From the NCBI RefSeq assembly GCF_017352375.1, contig NZ_JAFEVR010000009.1, forward strand, positions 62,001 to 126,000: DNA of 64,000 nucleotides. Reading direction: 5' to 3'. The translations under genes and the position numbers were made by a program. Within the stretch, counting starts at the first letter, position 1, and every line of letters starts with the position of its first letter. Of this stretch, positions 57,317-64,000 are shown in pieces. This DNA comes from Mycolicibacterium sp. S2-37 (GTDB taxonomy: Bacteria > Actinomycetota > Actinomycetes > Mycobacteriales > Mycobacteriaceae). The notes beneath the pieces were generated by a model. That model saw only the letters and a list, made by a program, of their open reading frames with translations, did not search any database and was not told where the DNA came from.

Positions 57317-59023
57317 TTAGGACGATGCACCAGTCGCACCGTTGGCACCGCTCACGCCGCCGGCGCCGGCAGTGCCGGATCCGCCTGTCGCGCCGGTTGC
57401 GCCGGTTGCGCCGGTCGCACCGGTTGCGCCGGTCGCACCGTTCGGTCCGGTTTCGCCGTTGGCGCCACGGACACCGGTCGCACCGGTACGTCCGAAGAGG
57501 CCACTGCCGCCCGGCCTGCCGGCTGCGCCGCCGTCACCACCGGGTCCACCGATACCGCCTGCAGCACCTGCGCCGCCGGGGCCGCCAATGCCGCCTGCGC
57601 CACCGAAGCCGCCTGCGCCTGCCGGTCCACCTGACGCACCCGAACCGCCGAGTCCGCCGGTTCCGCCGACGCCTGCACCTGCGCCGTTGCCTGCACCGCC
57701 GGCGCCACCGACGCCACCGTTGCCGCCGACGTCACCGTTGCCACCGGTTCCACCAGCAGCGCCCGCACCACCGGGGCCGCCGGTGCCACCGGCTTGGCCG
57801 GCTCCGCCTGCGCCGCCGTTGCCGCCGACGCCACCGTTGCCGGCCGCGCCACCGCGACCGAAGAGGCCGCCGCTACCACCGTTGCCTCCGGGGCCTGCTG
57901 CGCTGCCGGCGCCGCCTGCACCGCCGACATTCGTGCCGGGGGCGCCTGCCAGGCCGGCTCCGCCGGCTTGGCCTGCACCGCCCTGCTGGCCGGCTGCACC
58001 GATGCCGCCGTTGCCGCCGTTTGCTCCGGCGCCGCCCGTGGAGCCTGCGGCACCCGTCGCTGCGCCGCCCGCTCCGCCTGCGCCACCGGTTGTGTTGCCG
58101 GTTCCGCCGTTACCGCCGACCGCGCCGGCACCGCCGAAGGCGACCCCGGCCGTCGTGGTCGCTGCGCCACCGGCGCCGCCCTCACCGCCGCCGCCGCCCG
58201 GAGTGCCGGCGCCACCGGCAGCACCGGCACCGCCGGTCGCTATGGGTGCAGTGCCCGCAACTGCGCCACCCGCGCCGCCGATACCACCGGGGTTGCCCGC
58301 CCCGCCGGCGGTTCCGTCGCCACCGGTGACGGTGCCGGTCGCGCCGGCCTGGCCCGCAGTACCGACGCCGCCGCCGGCGGTCGGGTTGATGCCGTTGGCA
58401 CCCGGCCCGCCGACGATGGTGCCGTCTGCGCCGGCTCCACCGGTAGCGGCGGTACCGCCGCCGGCAGCCCCGGTTGCGCCCGCTATGCCGGCGCCGCCAC
58501 GTCCACCGCTACCGCCCTGACCGAACAGAGCGAGAGTTCCGGCGTTGCCGCCGTTGCCGCCTGCAGCGGTGAGCCCACCGTTACCGCCGTCTCCGCCATT
58601 GCCGAAGAAGAAGCCGCCCCGGCCGCCGTCACCGCCGGACTGACCCAGTGCACCTGAGCCGCCGGACCCGGCGTAGCCGATGAAGAACCCCGCGTTACCT
58701 CCATCGGCGCCGGTGCCCGGAGCGCCGTCGGCGCCATTGGCCACAAAGATGTTCAGGATGGGTACCAGACCCGCAAGTCCGATGAGGCCGTACAGCGGCT
58801 CGTTCGCCGCAGAACCGGAGAATCCGCCCATCAAAGCATTGGGAGTCGGGGCGAAGAAGTTCCCGAACAGGCTCGTTTGGCAGTCCCCGGAGGAGGTCAG
58901 GCAGGCGGGCGCTGTCGGAGACAGCAGCGGCGCAGCTTGCGCAGCGGCGGGTGCGAAGGCCAGGACGGCGCCCGCGCCGACCATGGCGAGGCCGGTGGCG
59001 TAGGGGTAGACAGTGGTTCTCAT
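57317..59023 (-). CDS. secreted glycine-rich PGRS-like protein with collagen-like tail
   Basis: A 568-residue protein with a signal peptide (TGLAMVGAGAVLAFAPAAAQ, cleavage near AQA-AP at 31). A short unique region (32-95) contains cysteines 41 and 48 (CLTSSGDC), then the NIFVANGADGAPGTGADGG entry and about 400 residues of GGxGGx repeats as in PGRS domains. It has no PE domain. The last ~60 residues change to Gly-X-Thr triplets (GATGATGATGATGATG) resembling collagen-like bacterial repeats. Likely surface-exposed. GGAGC lies before the ATG at 59023. Confidence 0.82.
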   Translation of the reverse strand: MRTTVYPYATGLAMVGAGAVLAFAPAAAQAAPLLSPTAPACLTSSGDCQTSLFGNFFAPTPNALMGGFSGSAANEPLYGLIGLAGLVPILNIFVANGADGAPGTGADGGNAGFFIGYAGSGGSGALGQSGGDGGRGGFFFGNGGDGGNGGLTAAGGNGGNAGTLALFGQGGSGGRGGAGIAGATGAAGGGTAATGGAGADGTIVGGPGANGINPTAGGGVGTAGQAGATGTVTGGDGTAGGAGNPGGIGGAGGAVAGTAPIATGGAGAAGGAGTPGGGGGEGGAGGAATTTAGVAFGGAGAVGGNGGTGNTTGGAGGAGGAATGAAGSTGGAGANGGNGGIGAAGQQGGAGQAGGAGLAGAPGTNVGGAGGAGSAAGPGGNGGSGGLFGRGGAAGNGGVGGNGGAGGAGQAGGTGGPGGAGAAGGTGGNGDVGGNGGVGGAGGAGNGAGAGVGGTGGLGGSGASGGPAGAGGFGGAGGIGGPGGAGAAGGIGGPGGDGGAAGRPGGSGLFGRTGATGVRGANGETGPNGATGATGATGATGATGATGGSGTAGAGGVSGANGATGASS

Positions 59024-59907
59024 TGGAATGCTCCGATTTTGGGCACAACGGCCCTATTTGTGGTGTCGATAATGGAAATGCATTTGCCGCAACGAACTGT
59101 TGTTCATTGCCACGTCGAGTTCACCGCACTCGAAATCTTCGAATGTGGTCCGAAGGAATCGGCGATGGCCGATTCAAACGATGAACAATGACGTTTGCCT
59201 AGACGATTGCTGAATCTGGCGATGACGGGTGTGGGCTTCCGCATTACGCGGGCCACCGTAGGAAGTCGCCGAGCATGAGGCAAAGATTGGGATGAAGACG
59301 AGTCGAACTTCGTAACTACTTGTGAGCGGGCTACGAACTCCCGATCACCCGTGGCGGCTGTAGCCGCCAGTGACGCCTCCTCGTCGCCGTGGCCTTGTGC
59401 TGACCCCGGCACCTTCTGGTGAAATCCTCAATGAGAATTTCTAAGTAACTCGAACCTTAGCCTTTGCTGAGAATCATGTCAACTATCACAGATGTGACAC
59501 GTTCGCTAATTAGGCAAGTCGAAGCGTGTCTCAAGATCGAATTCTAAAAATCGGTCGCGCCGACATGACGTGGCGGGTGAACCGGGGCGCGCAGGATGTG
59601 GATCCTGTGGAGCGCGCGGCAGGGACCCGCCCGCACCGCCACAGGCGACGACGACCTCCGTCGCCGCAGGCCGGCGACGCGCAATCCCGCGTTGGGGGAA
59701 CACTCGATCCCTTTGCCAGTTGCCTCGATCGACATCCGGCGCCGGCCTGCGTGACCGGTGAATGCACGAATTTGGTTCAGCGCCAACAAGATCGATCAAT
59801 GACGGTTCCGGGACGTCGCGCGTGCGGCGGCCCGATGTGGGTAGCCAGAGTCCGGGCCGGGGGACGTGAAGATCCGGGGTCGAGGATCCCGGACAGAGAG
59901 GGGGGTT
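59024..59907. other. 884-bp intergenic region, relatively AT-rich
   Basis: Holds the upstream region of the PGRS-like gene and of the small secreted protein at 59908. It includes a GGCGGCT-GT-AGCCGCC hairpin (59353-59368) and a TCACA-GA-TGTGA inverted repeat near 59488-59500 in an AT-rich patch. The open frames crossing it look like chance. I find no gene I can support. Confidence 0.55.
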
Positions 59908-60282
59908 ATGGCAGAGTCAGTCCAAACCTTCATTCGCAAGGTCGGACGAACGGGTGCCGGCGGACTGGGTGCGCTCGCCGTGGCGGGAACGCTTCTGGCG
60001 TTCAGCGCCGGGGCCGCGAGCGCAGACGTCGAGGACATCGAACCCAATCCCGCCGTTGTATCGGGAGGGCCGCTCGCAGAGGAAGGCGTCCGAGGCGCCG
60101 ATCCAGGGTTCGTCACCGCGGGCCCGTCAGAGGTCCGGGCGGCCGCCGTCGGTGCGCCGCTGGCCCCGGCGGGTGGGGAATCGAAGGACTCGATTCGTGC
60201 CGTGCCGTCGATCACCGGCGGTATCGGCACCTACATCGACATGGGTCCGTTCGACAATGGGCCACCGATCTGGGATTGGTAG
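59908..60282 (+). CDS. small secreted protein of unknown function
   Basis: A 124-residue exported protein. The signal peptide is GGLGALAVAGTLLAFSAGAA (residues ~18-37), cleaved after ASA. The mature part is acidic and Pro/Gly-rich, ending in GIGTYIDMGPFDNGPPIWDW. I recognise no family. GAGAGGGGGG precedes the ATG. A hairpin follows the stop. Confidence 0.65.
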   Translation: MAESVQTFIRKVGRTGAGGLGALAVAGTLLAFSAGAASADVEDIEPNPAVVSGGPLAEEGVRGADPGFVTAGPSEVRAAAVGAPLAPAGGESKDSIRAVPSITGGIGTYIDMGPFDNGPPIWDW

Positions 60283-60292
60283 TCCTGCCCGG

Positions 60293-60326
60293 CCGGTTCC
60301 GCTGCCCACTCGGGTGGCGGAACCGG
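60293..60326. terminator. bidirectional hairpin between convergent genes
   Basis: CCGGTTCCGC (60293-60302) pairs with GCGGAACCGG (60317-60326), and the stem extends inward through C-G and G-T pairs to a four-base loop. It lies between the small secreted protein and the convergent LLM gene. Confidence 0.6.
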
Positions 60327-60356
60327 TCGTGGTGTGGTCGACGGGCGCCGGCGCAG

Positions 60357-61214
60357 CTACGTCCGCGGGGCGACCCGCGCCAGCACCGCCAGATGATCGT
60401 CGACCGTCGCGAGTCCGGCGCCCATGGTGTTGATCGACACATGCGATGCGCCGGCGTCGGACCAGGCTTCGACCTCGCGGCGAACCGCATCGTCGTCGCC
60501 TGTCCAGTTGACCCGACCCTCCATGCCGATCGTCGCCGGGTCGCGCCCGGCCCCGGCGGCGCCCTCGGCCACCAGGGCCATCGCCTCGTCGAGTTTCGGG
60601 CCCGGTGGGACCATCGGGAACCATCCGTCGGCGATCCGGCCGGCGCGCCGGTATCCGGGAGCGGACGCGGTGCCGATCCAGACCGGGATCGGTCGCTGTA
60701 CCGGCGGCGGTGCCAAACCGGCCCCGGTCACCCGGTGGTAGTCACCGTCGAAGGACACGGTCTGTTCGGTCCACAGCCGGCGCAGCAGTTCGATCTGCTC
60801 TTCTGACCGCTTACCGCGGTCGGTGAAGTTCTCACCCAGTGCCTCGTATTCGACTGGGTTCCAACCGATCCCGACACCCAGGCGCAGGCGTCCGTCGCTG
60901 AGCAGGTCGATCTCGGCGGCCTGTTTGGCCACCAGCGCGGTCTGGCGCTGCGGCAGGATGATGACACCGGTCACGAGCTCGACCGCTCGGGTGACCGCGG
61001 CCAGGTAGCCGAACATCACGAGCGGTTCGTGAAACGTGGTGTGCACGTCGTAGGGGCCGGCCCAGCCGGTGTGTACCGCCGGATCCGCCCCGACGACGTG
61101 GTCGTAGACCAACACGTGCGCATAGCCGAGAGCCTCGACGGTTTCGCCGTACGTCCGGACCGCGCCGGGATCGCCGCCGAGTTCGGTCTGAGGGAACACC
61201 ACGCCGATGCGCAT
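60357..61214 (-). CDS. LLM class F420-dependent oxidoreductase, paralogue of 35116-35976
   Basis: A 285-residue luciferase-like F420 protein beginning MRIGVVFPQTELGGDPGAVR. YDHVVGADPAVHTGWAGPYD, ELVTGVIILPQRQTALVAKQ and LRLGVGIGWNPVEYEALGEN match the paralogue at 35116-35976 almost position by position, with no gaps evident. Substrate unknown. The ATG at 61214 begins the family sequence. It stands alone here, without the MarR and FNO-like neighbours of the other copy. Confidence 0.87.
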   Translation of the reverse strand: MRIGVVFPQTELGGDPGAVRTYGETVEALGYAHVLVYDHVVGADPAVHTGWAGPYDVHTTFHEPLVMFGYLAAVTRAVELVTGVIILPQRQTALVAKQAAEIDLLSDGRLRLGVGIGWNPVEYEALGENFTDRGKRSEEQIELLRRLWTEQTVSFDGDYHRVTGAGLAPPPVQRPIPVWIGTASAPGYRRAGRIADGWFPMVPPGPKLDEAMALVAEGAAGAGRDPATIGMEGRVNWTGDDDAVRREVEAWSDAGASHVSINTMGAGLATVDDHLAVLARVAPRT

Positions 61215-61283
61215 ACCGGGTCCTTCCAGTCGCGAGGGTCGACAACTACGACGCACGGATGCGTGCGGTGATTCCCCGTGGAC

Positions 61284-61625
61284 TCATGACGAGCAGTTCA
61301 GCGACACCGAGATCGTGCGCCTGAACACCACCGGAACCAGTCTGCTGTCGTCGTCGTCGCGCCCCTGCACCAGGGTCAGACGCCGCTGTTCCAAGGGTTG
61401 GCCGATGTTGGTGACGATGCACTCGCTCAACGGGGCGCTGCCCACGCGGCTGACCCGCACGTCGAAGCCGGTGGCCTCGAGCTGGCTGATGGTCGCAGCG
61501 GCGGACTGGGCGTTTGCCGGCGCCGCCGCCGCGAGCGTGAATGCGCCGGATGCGGCGGCTCCGGCCAGCGTCAGCAGCAGACCGCTACGCAGGGCGGGTG
61601 CGATGGTGAATTCCTTGTTGCTCAT
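61284..61625 (-). CDS. small secreted protein of unknown function
   Basis: A 113-residue exported protein. The signal peptide is SGLLLTLAGAAASGAFTLAA (residues ~14-33), cleaved near ANA-QS. The mature part (ISQLEATGFDVRVSRVGSAP, then CIVTNIGQP and ISVSLNCSS) has two cysteines that could pair, typical of small mycobacterial secreted proteins. GAAGGGA lies upstream of the ATG. It is divergent from the deaminase. Confidence 0.7.
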   Translation of the reverse strand: MSNKEFTIAPALRSGLLLTLAGAAASGAFTLAAAAPANAQSAAATISQLEATGFDVRVSRVGSAPLSECIVTNIGQPLEQRRLTLVQGRDDDDSRLVPVVFRRTISVSLNCSS

Positions 61626-61765
61626 GTCAGATCCCTTCTCGGTGAGCGACTCCGGCGGAGTTGCTGTTCTTCACTGAGATCGATCCTGTCGGGGACATGA
61701 CCCCGGCACTTGGAGGTTGTGTGGAGATCGCGTGGAGATCCGCGGCGGGGACTACCTTGGGCGTC

Positions 61766-62269
61766 GTGGCCGATTACGCGCAGCGCACCATCGACATCGC
61801 GCGGCGGAATGTGGCCGAAGGCGGCCGGCCGTTCGCGACGGTCATCGTCCGTGACGGCGCGATCCTCGCCGAGAGCGCCAATCGCGTGGCGCAGACCCAC
61901 GATCCGACCGCGCACGCAGAGATCCTGGCCATCCGAGATGCCTGCACCCGCCTGGGCACCGAGCACCTGCTGGGCGCGACGATCTACGTGCTGGCGCACC
62001 CGTGTCCGATGTGCCTGGCCGCGCTGTACTACTGCTCACCGGATGAGGTGGTGTTCCTGACCACGCGGGACGCCTACGAACCGCACTACGTCGACGACCG
62101 CAGATACTTCACTCTCGGTACGTTCTATGACGAGATCGCCACACCGTGGGACCGACGTCGTCTGCCGATGCGCTACGACCAGCGAAGAGAGGCGGTCGAG
62201 GTGTACGAGTTCTGGCAGGAATGCAACGGCGGAGACCGACGGGTGCCCGACGCACCCTGGCTGGGCTGA
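61766..62269 (+). CDS. nucleoside/cytidine-type deaminase
   Basis: A 167-residue zinc deaminase of the CDA superfamily. The catalytic HAE motif is in PTAHAEILAIRDAC (about 47-60), and the zinc cysteines are in LAHPCPMCLAALYYC. The tail (RDAYEPHYVDDRRYFTLGTF) resembles guanine/nucleoside deaminases rather than TadA. The GTG at 61766 begins the conserved ADYAQRTIDIARRNVAEGG; an earlier start in the frame is possible. No clear ribosome binding site is present. Confidence 0.8.
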   Translation: MADYAQRTIDIARRNVAEGGRPFATVIVRDGAILAESANRVAQTHDPTAHAEILAIRDACTRLGTEHLLGATIYVLAHPCPMCLAALYYCSPDEVVFLTTRDAYEPHYVDDRRYFTLGTFYDEIATPWDRRRLPMRYDQRREAVEVYEFWQECNGGDRRVPDAPWLG

Positions 62270-62338
62270 GGGATTCGACCGGTCGGCGGTCTGCTGGTTA
62301 CCTATGCTGTGGCGGGACATCGTCCGGAGGGGGAGTTG

Positions 62339-63034
62339 ATGGGGCAGACAGGGAGATGGGGCGCAGCGCTGGTGGCGCTGGCCACCGTCGTCGCCGTCAG
62401 CGCGTGCGGTTCTGAGCCGTCGAACGAGCAGACGGTGTCCTCCGGCGCGTCCACGACCTTGCCGCCGGTGGTCACGCAGACCGCGGTGCCCCCGCCGGAG
62501 CAGCGGGCGCAGACCTACTCCATCCCGGATTTCATTCGGGACAACGGGCTGACCGAGACCGTCCTGCACCCGGGTGATCCGGGTGCGCCGACAGTGGCCA
62601 TGCCGCTGCCACCAGGTTGGGTGGATGCGGGTGTCAACACGCCCGAGTGGGCATGGAGCGCAATGTTTCTCAACGATCCTGCGCTACTGGCCGACCCGCC
62701 CAACATCATCACGATCGTCTCGAAGCTGACCGGGCCAGGAGACCTGAACCGGGTGTTGCTGTTCGCACCCGGGGAGCTCAAGGCCAAACGTGAATACCGG
62801 GGTACCAACGGAACACCGCTGCGCGTCAGCGGCTTCGACGGCGTGCAGATGGAGGGAACGTTCCTGCGGGATCAGGACAACGTCCGCCGCGTCATCCAGC
62901 AGACCACGGTGTTGATCCCGGCACCGGACGGCGTCTTCGTGATGCAGATGAACGCCGACGGCAACGAGGCGCAGATGAAGGTGCTCGAGGACGCGATGCA
63001 GATCGTCAACACCCAGACCGTCATCACGCCCTGA
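62339..63034 (+). CDS. LpqN/LpqT family lipoprotein
   Basis: A 231-residue lipoprotein. The signal peptide ends in the lipobox VAVSAC, with C23 as the likely acylated cysteine, which is a substrate type for Lgt. The mature part contains YSIPDFIRDNGLTETVLHPG, ALPP-like MPLPPGWVDAG and a GTFLRDQDNVRRVIQQTTVL segment typical of LpqN-like proteins, some of which bind mycolate-related lipids or partners at the envelope. GGAGGGGGAG precedes the ATG. Confidence 0.85.
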   Translation: MGQTGRWGAALVALATVVAVSACGSEPSNEQTVSSGASTTLPPVVTQTAVPPPEQRAQTYSIPDFIRDNGLTETVLHPGDPGAPTVAMPLPPGWVDAGVNTPEWAWSAMFLNDPALLADPPNIITIVSKLTGPGDLNRVLLFAPGELKAKREYRGTNGTPLRVSGFDGVQMEGTFLRDQDNVRRVIQQTTVLIPAPDGVFVMQMNADGNEAQMKVLEDAMQIVNTQTVITP

Positions 63035-63075
63035 CCGCCTAACCACCAGACCAGCGACAAGGAGCTCTCATCCAC

Positions 63076-64000
63076 ATGACCGCCGACCCGCGCGCCGACG
63101 TCGTCACCCGCCAGTACGAGCAGTACCGGTACCCCGACCCCATCATGGACCTGGAGGCATGGACCGAGGACAACTGGCAGTGGTTCGACCCCAGCCACGC
63201 GCATCGGGTGCTGTGGCCCGACCGGGACTACAAGCATGACGCCGACATCCTCATCGCCGGATGCGGCACGAACCAGGCTGCGGTGTTCGCCTTCAACAAC
63301 CGCGATGCGAAGGTGCTCGCCGTCGATGTGAGCCAACCGTCGCTGGATCACCAGCAGTACCTGAAGGACAAGCACAATCTGTCGAATCTGGAACTGCGTC
63401 TGCTGCCCATCGAAGAGCTTCCGACATTGGGGCGACAGTTCGATCTGGTGGTGTCGACGGGCGTGCTGCACCACATGGCCGACCCGCTCCAGGGCATGCG
63501 TGCGCTGGGCGAGTGCGTGCGTCCCGACGGCGTGATCGGCGTCATGCTGTACGCGAAGTACGGTCGCCTCGGTGTCGAGATCCTGCAGTCGGTGTGCCGA
63601 GACCTGGAGCTCGGCCAGAACGAGCCGTCGGTCCGCAAGGTGCGCCAGGCGCTCGAGCTGCTGCCGGCGGACCACCCCCTGCGGGGCTACCTGAGGATCG
63701 CGCCGGATCTGCAGTACGACGCGGGCCTCGTCGACACCTTCCTGCACGGCCGCGACCGCAACTACACCGTCGACGACTGTCTGGAACTGGTGGCAGACGC
63801 CGGTCTGGTGTTCCAGGACTGGTTCCTGCGGACGCCGTACTACATGCACGAGATGCATTCGCCGGACAACGAGATGACGCAAGCGGTACACGCGCTGCCG
63901 CGCGAGAAGCACTGGTCGGTGATGGAGCGGCTGCAGACCACCAACGGCTGCCATTTCTTCATGGCGTGCCGGCCGGAGCGGCCGAAGAGCCAGTACACGG
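63076..64000 (+). CDS. class I SAM-dependent methyltransferase (partial, runs off the window)
   Basis: At least 308 residues, open at the window end. The SAM-binding motif ILIAGCGTNQAAVFA lies near 59-73, followed by VLAVDVSQPSLDHQ (acidic residue after strand 2), the LVVSTGVLHHMADPL segment near 124-138 and GVIGVMLYAKYGRLG. The N-terminus (QYEQYRYPDP) is typical of a family of larger methyltransferases that end in a TPR-like region. AAGGAG precedes the ATG. Substrate unknown. Confidence 0.82.
   Translation, partial: MTADPRADVVTRQYEQYRYPDPIMDLEAWTEDNWQWFDPSHAHRVLWPDRDYKHDADILIAGCGTNQAAVFAFNNRDAKVLAVDVSQPSLDHQQYLKDKHNLSNLELRLLPIEELPTLGRQFDLVVSTGVLHHMADPLQGMRALGECVRPDGVIGVMLYAKYGRLGVEILQSVCRDLELGQNEPSVRKVRQALELLPADHPLRGYLRIAPDLQYDAGLVDTFLHGRDRNYTVDDCLELVADAGLVFQDWFLRTPYYMHEMHSPDNEMTQAVHALPREKHWSVMERLQTTNGCHFFMACRPERPKSQYT

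Noticed and set aside
57342..58520. 392-residue proline-rich plus-strand frame
   Set aside because: It is the reverse complement of glycine-repeat codons (GGN to NCC), so proline richness is expected by chance.
57391..58600. CRISPR-like periodic repeats
   Set aside because: The periodicity is 9 bases and follows the GGx codon pattern of the PGRS-like protein; there are no unique spacers or cas genes.
59526..60806. 426-residue plus-strand frame
   Set aside because: It covers the small secreted gene in another frame and runs antisense to the LLM gene; Arg/Gly-rich composition with no motif.

Overview
The window is high-GC DNA from a mycobacterium, most likely a fast-growing Mycolicibacterium. 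The call rests on gene content: F420-dependent LLM-class oxidoreductases, an LpqN-type lipoprotein, a 13E12-type DUF222/HNH gene, a PGRS-like glycine-rich secreted protein, a cutinase, DUF4383 and DUF4396 proteins, and the gene order ftsB-like / DUF501 / ppx followed by kdp, which I recall from the Rv1024-Rv1031 neighbourhood of M. tuberculosis. No species call is possible from the sequence alone.

Region 1 (1-9.4 kb): a plus-strand block of divisome FtsB-like, DUF501, Ppx/GppA phosphatase and a two-domain VOC protein converges on a minus-strand run. That run holds PrpE-like propionyl-CoA synthetase, two DUF4383 membrane proteins, a ZIP metal transporter, an Lgt-like integral membrane protein, a small proline-rich membrane protein and a multi-cysteine radical SAM protein resembling archaeal tetraether synthase (Tes). 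The last three overlap start-to-stop, and pairing an Lgt paralogue with a Tes-like enzyme is one of the two most interesting arrangements here.

Region 2 (9.4-17.7 kb): a complete Kdp potassium system on the minus strand, in the order small ORF, kdpF, A, B, C, D, E. It has an 11-bp-phased direct repeat upstream, a leader hairpin, an extended KdpC with four extra cysteines, and a 61-bp near-perfect palindrome between kdpC and kdpD.

Region 3 (17.8-23.4 kb): a degenerate LysA-like protein, a RidA protein, a histidine-rich DUF4396 membrane protein under a textbook CsoR-type operator, a large LuxR-type ATPase regulator and a divergent TetR regulator.

Region 4 (23.5-32 kb): a co-directional set of SnoaL-like protein, ECF sigma factor, cutinase, pirin, DUF5996, a Rieske/FMN glutamate-synthase-like fusion (frameshifted), a Rieske/ThDP-enzyme fusion and a quinone oxidoreductase. 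This looks like an uncharacterised redox operon.

Region 5 (32-39 kb): a MarR-led minus-strand operon of F420/NADP-type redox enzymes ending in a frameshifted nitroreductase, then an integrase relic beside a tRNA-Leu(UAA), suggesting the edge of a genomic island.

Region 6 (39-46.2 kb): 4-hydroxybenzoate uptake and hydroxylation (AAHS transporter, PobA) with an SDR, a 13E12-type DUF222/HNH gene, and a polar amino-acid ABC transporter in which the binding protein and permease are fused.

Region 7 (46.2-64 kb): mostly envelope and secreted proteins (cadherin/VCBS-like surface protein, MPT64/RsiV-like protein, secreted alpha/beta hydrolase, PGRS/collagen-like protein, small secreted proteins, LpqN-like lipoprotein) mixed with redox enzymes, a CsbD protein, a deaminase and a methyltransferase cut by the window end. 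Most long overlapping ORFs on the opposite strand are GC-rich shadows and are not annotated.
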